Positions 1 to 6,028 of a DNA stretch of 6,944 nucleotides are shown here, piece by piece. Under the pieces are notes generated by a model that made no database searches, was not told the origin of the DNA, and saw nothing but the letters and a program-made list of their open reading frames with translations. Both the position numbers and the translations under genes were made by a program. The number at the start of each line of letters is the position of its first letter. Positions within the stretch are counted from its first letter, which is position 1. Location: assembly GCA_903853515.1 (NCBI GenBank), contig CAINTU010000146.1, positions 1-6,944 of the forward strand, read 5' to 3'. This DNA comes from an uncultured Micrococcales bacterium. GTDB taxonomy: Bacteria; Actinomycetota; Actinomycetes; Actinomycetales; Microbacteriaceae.

Positions 1-1152
1 CAAAGTTGTTCCAGATCCAGCAAAAAAATCCAAGACAACATCGTTTTTTGTGCACATTCTAAGTACATCCAAAATGTACTCAAGGGGCTTCGGATTAGTG
101 AATTCAGCCTTGACCAATTTTTTAATTAGCCTTGTTCCTGCTCCGCTATTGTACTTTGGGTCAATCCAGACAGATTTTGGCTTAGAAAGTCTCTCTTCTC
201 CACCAGCAACTGTCAGTCTCTGTTTAACATAAATGACGGGCAATCCACGCGTCTCAATAACTAGAAGTTCTGAATCTTTCAGTTGGATAAATCTATCTTT
301 TCCCCATCTCCAAGTTCCATCCGAACCATCGGAGAACGTTGGAATGATTTCAACCTGAGATGTACTTTCACGTTCCAGGGAAAGAGTGTCTGTTTCTTTA
401 TTCCAAAAAATTGGATAAAAGAGGCTTGGAGCGTCTTGCCTTCTAGCGTTAGAACCTCGTTTTCTAAGTGTTTCTGGCTTGAATCGACCCAACTTGTCTT
501 CATGCTTATACTCTTTTAGCTGATCATCTGTTAGAGAGAAGCCTCTAATCTGAGCCAATCTGGAATCATTTGCGAAGACTAAAAGATACTCATGTGCTGT
601 GGCGAAATGAGAACTATCGGAGCGACCTGCAAGATAATTCACGATAGTCAAGTCTCCAATGCAATTTCGCTCACCAAAAAGCTGCTCAAGCAGAAGCCTT
701 AGACGAGAATGCTCGTTTCCATCAATGCTCACTAGTATCACACCTGTAGGCGCAAGTAGGTTCTTAGCTAGTTTGAGACGCTTATGCATGAAAGATAGCC
801 AGGCTGAGTGTCTATATGAGTCCTCGTAGTCAATCAATTTGTCGTTATAGACAAACTCTTTTCCAGTGTTGTAAGGGGGGTCGATATAAATCACATCAAC
901 TTTGCCTCGATGAGTTGCTTGCAAAGTATGCAAGGCATGGAGGTTATCCCCTTCGATTAGCACATGCTGCACTTCGTTGGAATTTTCTGAATTTACGTTT
1001 TGTTTTTTGTCAGCGACGAAAACGGGTATTTCTTCAACGAGCTTTTGCTCCATAGCTTCGGGTTGGTTTTCCCAAATCAAGCCAAAATCTGTTACAGCCC
1101 GGTCTAGTCCAGATAATTTTGCCTCACCCGAGTCTGATTTGTTTAAGCCCAT
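1..1152 (-). CDS. Type III-like (beta-class) site-specific DNA adenine methyltransferase, C-terminus cut by the window edge
   Basis: The minus strand is open for 384 codons from an ATG at 1152 to base 1 without a stop, so the gene continues to the left. The motif order is that of beta-class N6-adenine or N4-cytosine methyltransferases such as type III Mod. The catalytic motif IV DPPYNTG is at residues 91-97, followed by a variable region (about 150-330) that should hold the target-recognition domain. Motif X-like FTNPKP lies at 351-356 and the AdoMet-binding motif I DFFAGSGTT at 375-383. About 150-250 further residues would be expected from the usual family length. An in-frame TAA nine codons upstream limits the start, and AAGGG eight bases before the ATG can serve as ribosome-binding site. 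The gene probably methylates host DNA against a cognate restriction subunit, which would be expected to the left, outside the window. It could also be an orphan methyltransferase. The class is clear; calling it type III is by resemblance. It is AT-richer than dnaE2, which fits horizontal transfer. Confidence 0.9.
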   Translation of the reverse strand, partial: MGLNKSDSGEAKLSGLDRAVTDFGLIWENQPEAMEQKLVEEIPVFVADKKQNVNSENSNEVQHVLIEGDNLHALHTLQATHRGKVDVIYIDPPYNTGKEFVYNDKLIDYEDSYRHSAWLSFMHKRLKLAKNLLAPTGVILVSIDGNEHSRLRLLLEQLFGERNCIGDLTIVNYLAGRSDSSHFATAHEYLLVFANDSRLAQIRGFSLTDDQLKEYKHEDKLGRFKPETLRKRGSNARRQDAPSLFYPIFWNKETDTLSLERESTSQVEIIPTFSDGSDGTWRWGKDRFIQLKDSELLVIETRGLPVIYVKQRLTVAGGEERLSKPKSVWIDPKYNSGAGTRLIKKLVKAEFTNPKPLEYILDVLRMCTKNDVVLDFFAGSGTTL

Positions 1153-1179
1153 TAGAGCCGCCCTTGCAGTTTCGTCTTA

Positions 1180-1208
1180 AATATGTCCCCTTTTGGGAAT
1201 ATTCCCAA
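1180..1208 (-). promoter_or_regulatory. Probable promoter of the methyltransferase gene
   Basis: On the minus strand, TTGGGA (1208-1203) as a -35 box is followed after exactly 17 bases by CATATT (1185-1180) as a -10 box. This would start transcription roughly 20 bases before the ATG at 1152. Both boxes are imperfect matches to the sigma-70 consensus. The -35 box is one arm of a perfect palindrome, which argues for repressor control. Position and spacing support the call, but it is inferred. Confidence 0.45.
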
Positions 1209-1220
1209 TTGGGGATATTC
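1180..1220. promoter_or_regulatory. Overlapping palindromes, probable operator of the methyltransferase gene
   Basis: Two palindromes share an arm. TTGGGAATATTCCCAA (1193-1208) is a perfect 16-base palindrome. Bases 1197-1220, with arms GAATATTCCCAA and TTGGGGATATTC, form a 24-base palindrome with a single mismatched pair. The half-site TTGGG(A/G)ATATTC thus recurs at 1193 and 1209, a 16-base repeat distance. A weaker inverted half (AATATGTCCCC, 1180-1190) lies on the left. The array covers the predicted -35 and -10 boxes of the methyltransferase, as expected for a dimeric repressor bound cooperatively. The cognate regulator is not identified; restriction-modification loci often carry small controller proteins, but none is seen in this window. 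Confidence 0.6.
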
Positions 1221-1288
1221 TAAGCCCAGTCAATGACACCGCTATTCAGCCTCAAGTCCAAACTTCAGGCTCTTATCGATTCGCCAAT

Positions 1289-1316
1289 TTGCAATGTCAG
1301 AGCAGCCCTATAAACT
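1289..1316 (+). promoter_or_regulatory. Probable promoter of the DUF6504-dnaE2 operon
   Basis: TTGCAA (1289-1294) and TAAACT (1311-1316) are separated by 16 bases. The latter fits the TAnnnT form of actinobacterial -10 boxes and is embedded in TATAAACT. Transcription would begin around 1322-1325, at the left edge of the LexA box, so bound LexA would block the start region. The call is inferred from spacing and its position next to the LexA box. Confidence 0.5.
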
Positions 1317-1323
1317 CTAAATC

Positions 1324-1337
1324 CGAACAAATGTTCG
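1324..1337. promoter_or_regulatory. LexA-binding SOS box before DUF6504-dnaE2
   Basis: CGAACAAATGTTCG is a perfect match to the Gram-positive SOS box CGAAC-N4-GTTCG. With its flanks (1323-1338) it differs from the mycobacterial form TCGAAC-N4-GTTCGA only at the first base. It lies between the predicted -10 box and the ATG at 1359. This placement should make the two downstream genes repressed by LexA and induced by DNA damage, which is the known behaviour of dnaE2 loci. No lexA gene is in the window. Confidence 0.85.
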
Positions 1338-1358
1338 ATTTATTGTTTGAGGTGTTTT

Positions 1359-1643
1359 ATGGGTCGTATAGACGAATCTGTGGCTGTTTTGCTAGACCAG
1401 AAGGGCTCGCCTGCCATCTTTAGGTGGCGAAATGTTGACTTTCAGGTGAAGTCTAAGCCGGTTAGATGGTTTGCCCGGGCTGACTGGTGGCTTGGTGAAA
1501 GAGCCCACCGCGGTATTGGCGCAGGCATCATCGAAGTAGAGATGTGGCGCTTCTTGGCTACAGCCGAAGGCAAGGTGTCTTCGTTTGAACTGCTGCACAA
1601 CACAACTGCTAATAGCTGGAAGCTGCTTAGAAGGTTTGAGTGA
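1359..1643 (+). CDS. DUF6504-type small protein of the SOS mutagenesis operon
   Basis: This 94-residue protein has no signal peptide or membrane segment. Its pattern fits my recollection of the DUF6504 family of actinobacteria, small proteins of unknown function usually encoded beside imuB and dnaE2. The recognisable parts are FRWR at residues 21-24, VRWF at 35-38, a WW pair at 43-44, WRFLA at 63-67, and a closing block FELLHN (76-81) then SWKLLRRFE (86-94). The start chosen is the ATG at 1359, preceded after six bases by GAGG (1349-1352). A TTG at 1347 is in frame but would fall inside that ribosome-binding site. The stop TGA overlaps the GTG start of dnaE2 by four bases, so the two are probably translationally coupled. 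A role alongside the polymerase is inferred from position only. Confidence 0.8.
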   Translation: MGRIDESVAVLLDQKGSPAIFRWRNVDFQVKSKPVRWFARADWWLGERAHRGIGAGIIEVEMWRFLATAEGKVSSFELLHNTTANSWKLLRRFE

Positions 1644-4600
1644 GATTCAGCCACCTGCATGTTGCTTCTGGCTTTTCGGCGCACTATGGGGTGAACCGTC
1701 CAGAGCTTTTAGTCGAAGCGTCTAAAGCGCTTGGCTTTGATGCCGCTGCCCTGACCGATCGAGACGGCCTCTATGGTGCGGTGAAGCATATGGGGGCCTG
1801 CATCAAACTGGGCCTCTCGCCCATTGTTGGTTGCGATCTGCCGCTGCTAACCGATGCTGGTGAACCAGACGGGCGCATCGTGGTGTTAGCGCACGGCAAC
1901 GACAATGGGCGGGGTTGGGCAACGCTGTGCGCAATAGTTTCTAAGGCGCACAAAAAAGGCAAGCACAATCAACTTGGCATCAAGCGGAGCGACTTGGCGC
2001 GACTAGTAACCGCCGGCGACTTTGCCGCCTGCACGGTTTTGATTGGTGCCGAGAGCGATGTTGGTTTAGCTGTTGAACGCGGTGATCGCCAAGAAGCGAT
2101 ACGGCTATTAGATAACTGGTTGTCACAGTTTGCTGTGCCGGCGGCGTTAGGCATCGAAGTGGTTAGCCACCTAACCGAACCTGGCACAGCTAGGTCATCG
2201 CTGCATGCCAAACGACTAATGCAGTTGGCCGACAGCAAATCGGTGCCGTGCGTATTAACCAACGCGGTTCGATACCTAGAACCCGATGAAGCAATCACCG
2301 CCGATGTGCTTGATGCTGCAAGGCACCTTGAGGCATTAGGCAATTTTGCCCCACAACCTAACGCGCAAGCTTGGCTAAAACCAATTGACCACATGCAGGC
2401 GGTTGCCCTCGAGATTTGCGAAGACGCGGTGAGGGCCAAAAAACTGATGGCCGACACCGCTGCCCTAGCCGATATTTGCAGGCTTGACCCACCGACCGAT
2501 TGCGGCTGGGGCAAACCTAAGACACCCGAGAAAGAAGCGTTGGGCATCGACGGCAATCCGTTTGAAGTGCTGTTTGCCAAAGCCCAAGCAGGCATCGATT
2601 GGCGTTACCCAAACGCCAACACCAAAACAATCGCAACCGTGCAGCACCGGCTAAACAAAGAACTGATCACAATCAACAAGCTTGGCTTTGCCACCTATTT
2701 TTTGACCGTAGCCGACGTGGCCCAAATGATTCGCGACATGCGCATTCGCACAGCCGCCCGAGGCAGTGGCGCTGGCTCGCTAACCAACTATCTGCTTGGC
2801 ATCAGCGGGGTCGACCCGATCGAACACGAACTGCTCTTTGAGCGATTCTTGAGCACCGAGCGCACCAGCCTGCCCGATATCGACATCGACGTTGAATCAG
2901 CCAGACGGCACGACATCTATCGAGCGATATTCAAACGCTTCGGCGACAAGCGCGTAACCCTGCTTTCGATGCAGTCGACCTATCGCGGTCGCGGTGCAAT
3001 GCGTGACGCCGCACTAGCCCTCGGGCTTGACGATAACCAGATAGACGAAATCGCTAAGTCGATGTGGCGCTTTAGCGCACGCAGCTTTAGAAACGCCTTG
3101 AGCGTGAAACCCGAGTTGGCCGAGTTTGCCGAAGCCGTCGAACAAGACCGCAAGATGAACCTGCTGGTCGATCTAACCGAACGACTAGATCGAATACCAC
3201 GCCATATCTCGATGCATCCATGTGGGGTTATCTTGGGTGATTTGACCCTGCCGATGCTGACCCCGGTTGAACCATCGGGCATGGGTTTGCCGATGAGCCA
3301 GTTTGATAAAGACGACATGGATCCGATGGGGTTACTCAAACTCGACGTTTTGGGCGTGCGCATGCAAAGCACCATGGCCTATGCGGTGAGCGAAATCAAA
3401 CGCGTGCAGGGCAAAGAGATTGAGCTAGACGAGATCGCGCGTGACGACGAAGCCACCTTTGAGCTGATTAGAAGCACTAATACACTGGGCATTTTTCAGA
3501 TTGAAAGCCCGGGCCAACGCGAACTGACCGGCAAGCATCAGCCGACAAAGTTCAACGACCTGACGATACAGATATCGCTGTTTAGACCAGGGCCAATGAA
3601 AGGCAACATGATTGCGCCCTATATCGATGCGCGCATGGGAATTGCCAAGCCCGACTATATTCACCCAGACCTAAAACCGATTCTGAGTGAAACGTTTGGT
3701 GTGGTGATATTCCACGAACACGTTTTGCGCATTCTGCACATCATGACCGGTTGCGGGCTAGCTAAAGCCGATGAGATGCGAAGGCAACTAGAGAACCCCA
3801 AGAGTCGCGGGCTTATAGAGATCTTCTTTAGGCAAGCATCGGCTGAGAAAGGCTATGACCAGCTGACCATAAATCGGGTGTGGCAGATTCTCGAAGGCTT
3901 CGGCAGCTTTGGTTTCTGCAAGGCACACGGCGCGGCCTTTGCTCTGCCGACCTATCAGAGCGCTTGGCTAAAGACGCACTACCCCACCGAGTTTTTGGCT
4001 GGAATTATGACGCATGACCCTGGCATGTATCCGCGAAGGTTGCTGCTTGCCGAAGCCAGAAGGCTTGGCGTGAATCTGTTTGGCATCGACGTGAATCGCT
4101 CAACCAACGAATACCGGGTCGATGTGGTCGATGTGGTTGATTCTGGTGCTGGGTCTGAGTCTGGGGTTAGTCAATCTGGTGAGGGCAAAAAGGTAACTGG
4201 CATCAGGCTGTCGTTTGTTGATGTGCAGGGCATTTCGACTGCAGAGACTGAGCGCATCATCGCTGGCCAGCCCTATGAAAACCTGACCGACTTTTTTGTG
4301 CGGGCACGCCCAAGTCGCCGCACCTTTGAGCGGCTCGCGCTAGTTGGCGCATTCGATGATTTGGTTCGGGCAACTGCCCCGAGCGCGACACGAGGCGACA
4401 TCGTGGCGCGAGTCAAAGAGCTAAACGCCCTAAAGAAGAGACCAGAGTTAGAGACCAAAGATTCGCTGTTTTATAACAACGGCAAAGACCATGTGCCGGC
4501 AGGCAACCCAGAACCAACCACCAGCGAAAAGGTTGCAGCTGAGCTTGGGCTGTTGGGCCTCGACATTAGCGCTCACGTGCTCGAAGAATTCAGGCCCATG

Positions 4601-4984
4601 CTCGACGAGCTAGGGGTCAGCTTTGCCAGCGAACTAAACAACCTGCGCAATAAAACGAACGTGCTTGTGGCCGGCATTCGGGTGGCAACACAAACCCCGC
4701 CGATGCGATCTGGCAAGCGAGTGGTGTTCGTTAGCCTCGACGACGGCAGCGGAGTAAGCGATGCAACATTCTTTGAAGACGCCCAAGAGCGTTGCGCTCA
4801 CGTGTTGTTCAACAATCGCCTGCTGCTAGTTGGCGGCAAGATCCGGCGCACCGGCGTGCGAGGTATCTCGGTGATGGCCGAAAACGCCTGGGATATTCGC
4901 GAACTATGGCGCGACTGGCAAGCCAAACAAAAGTTGAAGGCGGCAGGCGAAACCGGTGCTAGGCAACTTGAATTGAGCGCTTAG
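1640..4984 (+). CDS. dnaE2: Error-prone DNA polymerase III alpha subunit DnaE2 (ImuC)
   Basis: This is a C-family DNA polymerase of 1114 residues, close to the usual DnaE2 length. The N-terminal PHP domain (about 1-210) begins with HLH at residues 5-7. The palm includes GSGAGSL (375-381). The catalytic aspartates are PDIDID with D413 and D415, and LLKLDVLG with D569, matching E. coli DnaE D401, D403 and D555. The DnaE2-type block FGFCKAH...LPTYQSAWLK lies at 757-778 and THDPGMYPRR at 791-800. A helix-hairpin-helix region (about 863-907) and an OB fold (about 1007-1086) complete it. In known systems DnaE2 extends past lesions during SOS repair together with ImuB and the clamp. The GTG start at 1640 overlaps the DUF6504 stop, with AAGG (1631-1634) upstream. 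Odd points are TDRD (residues 39-42), where family members usually have TDHD, a Ser/Gly-rich insert at about 831-850, and no imuB beside it. Assignment as DnaE2 rather than the replicative DnaE1 rests on the shorter length, these motifs and the SOS context. Confidence 0.95.
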   Translation: MRFSHLHVASGFSAHYGVNRPELLVEASKALGFDAAALTDRDGLYGAVKHMGACIKLGLSPIVGCDLPLLTDAGEPDGRIVVLAHGNDNGRGWATLCAIVSKAHKKGKHNQLGIKRSDLARLVTAGDFAACTVLIGAESDVGLAVERGDRQEAIRLLDNWLSQFAVPAALGIEVVSHLTEPGTARSSLHAKRLMQLADSKSVPCVLTNAVRYLEPDEAITADVLDAARHLEALGNFAPQPNAQAWLKPIDHMQAVALEICEDAVRAKKLMADTAALADICRLDPPTDCGWGKPKTPEKEALGIDGNPFEVLFAKAQAGIDWRYPNANTKTIATVQHRLNKELITINKLGFATYFLTVADVAQMIRDMRIRTAARGSGAGSLTNYLLGISGVDPIEHELLFERFLSTERTSLPDIDIDVESARRHDIYRAIFKRFGDKRVTLLSMQSTYRGRGAMRDAALALGLDDNQIDEIAKSMWRFSARSFRNALSVKPELAEFAEAVEQDRKMNLLVDLTERLDRIPRHISMHPCGVILGDLTLPMLTPVEPSGMGLPMSQFDKDDMDPMGLLKLDVLGVRMQSTMAYAVSEIKRVQGKEIELDEIARDDEATFELIRSTNTLGIFQIESPGQRELTGKHQPTKFNDLTIQISLFRPGPMKGNMIAPYIDARMGIAKPDYIHPDLKPILSETFGVVIFHEHVLRILHIMTGCGLAKADEMRRQLENPKSRGLIEIFFRQASAEKGYDQLTINRVWQILEGFGSFGFCKAHGAAFALPTYQSAWLKTHYPTEFLAGIMTHDPGMYPRRLLLAEARRLGVNLFGIDVNRSTNEYRVDVVDVVDSGAGSESGVSQSGEGKKVTGIRLSFVDVQGISTAETERIIAGQPYENLTDFFVRARPSRRTFERLALVGAFDDLVRATAPSATRGDIVARVKELNALKKRPELETKDSLFYNNGKDHVPAGNPEPTTSEKVAAELGLLGLDISAHVLEEFRPMLDELGVSFASELNNLRNKTNVLVAGIRVATQTPPMRSGKRVVFVSLDDGSGVSDATFFEDAQERCAHVLFNNRLLLVGGKIRRTGVRGISVMAENAWDIRELWRDWQAKQKLKAAGETGARQLELSA
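4118..4135 (+). repeat. Two-copy 9-base tandem repeat inside dnaE2
   Basis: GTCGATGTG occurs twice head to tail (4118-4126 and 4127-4135), followed by a partial third unit GTTGATT. In protein it gives VDVVDVVD at residues 827-834, at the start of the Ser/Gly-rich insert of DnaE2. It looks like a small slippage expansion in a loop and keeps the frame. Confidence 0.6.
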
Positions 4985-5679
4985 CTGGCTAAATTGTCGA
5001 ATTCAGCAAGAATCGCGGTTGTGCCTGAAGCGCCGACTCGGCTGGCGCCTGCTTCGGCCATATCGATTAGCGCATCGAGGCTGCGAATGCCGCCAGAAGC
5101 CTTGACCCCTAGGCGGTCGCCGACGGTCTTGCGCATCAGGGCGATGGCTTCAACGGTTGCTCCGCTAGCCGCAAAACCAGTTGAAGTTTTGACGAAGTCG
5201 GCACCAGCCGCTTCGCTTAGCTCGCAGGCCTTAACTATTTGCGCTGGCGACCACAAACAGCTTTCGATGATCACCTTCACGTGCGCCGCCGCATTCGTTG
5301 ACTTGGCTGCATCGACAACCGCCTTGATGTCGGCCTGAACGGTATCGAAGTCTGCGCTTGCAAAAGCGCCAAGATTCATAACCATGTCGACCTCGATTGC
5401 GCCATTAGACACTGCTTCGCGAGTCTCGGCTGCTTTGGTGGCGGTCGTAACTGTGCCGTGGGGAAACCCGATCACGGTGCAAAGATTCACTTGGCTATTT
5501 GCTAGCGCTTTAGCTGCGTGCACGACGTCAATCGGGCGAATGCAAAGGGCCGCCACCTGGTTCTCTAGCGCTACCGCAATCGTGCTCTCGAGGTCGGTTG
5601 TGGTTGCCTCTGGTTTCAAAAGAGTGTGATCGATAAGTGCAACGATTTGCGCCTTGGTATACCCGCGATAACTTGACAT
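4981..5679 (-). CDS. deoC: Deoxyribose-phosphate aldolase
   Basis: This 232-residue cytoplasmic TIM-barrel enzyme should reversibly split 2-deoxyribose-5-phosphate into glyceraldehyde-3-phosphate and acetaldehyde, the last step of deoxynucleoside breakdown. The class I aldolase residues are visible. LIDHTLL carries D17, and EVDMVMN at 96-102 carries D98 (E. coli D102). DFVKTSTGF at 161-169 carries the Schiff-base lysine K164 (E. coli K167). GVKASGGIR at 191-199 carries K193 (E. coli K201). Length is normal for the family's shorter bacterial form. An in-frame TGA two codons before the ATG at 5679 fixes the start. No good Shine-Dalgarno is seen, and the mRNA may be leaderless. It is transcribed toward dnaE2, and the two stop codons overlap by four bases (4981-4984), so no terminator fits between them. 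No other deo or nucleoside-salvage gene lies nearby. Confidence 0.95.
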   Translation of the reverse strand: MSSYRGYTKAQIVALIDHTLLKPEATTTDLESTIAVALENQVAALCIRPIDVVHAAKALANSQVNLCTVIGFPHGTVTTATKAAETREAVSNGAIEVDMVMNLGAFASADFDTVQADIKAVVDAAKSTNAAAHVKVIIESCLWSPAQIVKACELSEAAGADFVKTSTGFAASGATVEAIALMRKTVGDRLGVKASGGIRSLDALIDMAEAGASRVGASGTTAILAEFDNLAS

Positions 5680-5685
5680 GGCTCA

Positions 5686-5691
5686 AGTCTA
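5686..5691 (-). promoter_or_regulatory. Possible -10 box for a leaderless deoC transcript
   Basis: On the minus strand TAGACT fits the TAnnnT form of actinobacterial -10 boxes and ends six bases before the deoC ATG. Transcription would therefore begin at or next to the start codon, in keeping with the absent Shine-Dalgarno. No convincing -35 box lies at the right distance, so the call is weak. Confidence 0.3.
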
Positions 5692-5787
5692 AGTTTGTTT
5701 ACTGATGGCGTTGTTTTGGGCGGCAACTAATTCTGACTTGGTAACGCATGGTGACAAGCGAGAGCCCGTGGCGGTAAAACCCACCGT

Positions 5788-5817
5788 TAAAAAGAAAACT
5801 CGCCACTTGGGCGAGTA
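5788..5817 (-). terminator. Intrinsic terminator for minus-strand transcription
   Basis: A seven-pair stem ACTCGCC/GGCGAGT (5798-5804 with 5810-5816) has a five-base loop. Read on the minus strand it is followed by TTTTCTTTTTAA, a good U-tract. On the plus strand the tail is only ATCTTTTG, so it may work weakly in both directions. It would stop transcripts coming from the right before deoC. It also lies directly after the tRNA-like 3' end, where a tRNA terminator normally stands. Confidence 0.75.
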
Positions 5818-5824
5818 TCTTTTG

Positions 5825-5857
5825 TGGAGGTAATGGGACTATGTTCGAACCCCTCCT
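5825..5857 (-). other. Remnant resembling the 3' end of a tRNA, possible integration site
   Basis: On the minus strand this reads AGGAGGGGTTCGAA, then CATA, then GTCCCATTACCTCCA. GGGGTTCGA resembles a T-arm, and TACCTCCA has the size and form of a seven-base 3' acceptor strand plus discriminator A. A terminator follows. Without the five bases ACATA the T-loop would read TTCGAGT between near-matching stem arms. As it stands the T-stem cannot form, and no D-arm, anticodon arm or 5' acceptor strand is found to the right, so this is not a working tRNA gene. A degenerate att site left by an island entering from the right would explain it, but chance resemblance is not excluded. Confidence 0.35.
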
Positions 5858-5865
5858 GGGGCCAG

Positions 5866-5897
5866 AAACTCCCCAGTTTGAATCGCACTGGGAGTTT
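5866..5897. repeat. Long inverted repeat (hairpin)
   Basis: AAACTCCCCAGT (5866-5877) pairs with ACTGGGAGTTT (5887-5897) over eleven pairs with one bulged C and a nine-base loop. No U-tract follows on either strand, so it is not a typical intrinsic terminator. It lies about 130 bases past the stop of the helicase-like gene and could protect the 3' end of its mRNA. It could also be a recombination-associated structure near the tRNA-like end. Confidence 0.6.
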
Positions 5898-6028
5898 GGT
5901 TTCCACTTAAATTGTGAGGATTGCGTTTCATGCTCGGACGAATACCCAGATATTCACATCAGTTCCCTAGGTTTCTTGTGTCAGTCGCGCGTCGGCTTTG
6001 GTGACTGTATGACTTGCCTCCGAGAGAT

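Larger units (their letters stand above)
5680..6028. other. Stretch without a supported gene between deoC and the helicase-like gene
   Basis: I find no protein-coding gene here that I can support. Its left part contains the deoC upstream region, then a terminator hairpin (5798-5816), a stretch resembling a tRNA 3' end (5825-5857) and a second long hairpin (5866-5897). From about 5898 to 6028 I see nothing recognisable. The change from higher to lower GC takes place across this stretch. Confidence 0.5.

Noticed and set aside
283..519. Plus-strand frames opposite the left-hand methyltransferase
   Set aside because: The minus strand encodes continuous methyltransferase sequence with the expected motifs through this region, so these are shadows.
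1969..2595. Long antisense frame of 208 codons inside dnaE2
   Set aside because: It lies wholly opposite the conserved DnaE2 coding sequence, is Ser/Ala-rich with no recognisable domain, and is a typical shadow of a GC-richer gene.
5768..5788. Second small hairpin (CGGT...ACCG) next to the terminator
   Set aside because: Only four to five base pairs with a seven-base loop; too weak to call separately.
5825..5900. Complete tRNA or tmRNA gene
   Set aside because: The T-stem does not pair as written, and no anticodon arm, D-arm, 5' acceptor strand or tag-peptide reading frame is found to the right before the helicase-like gene.
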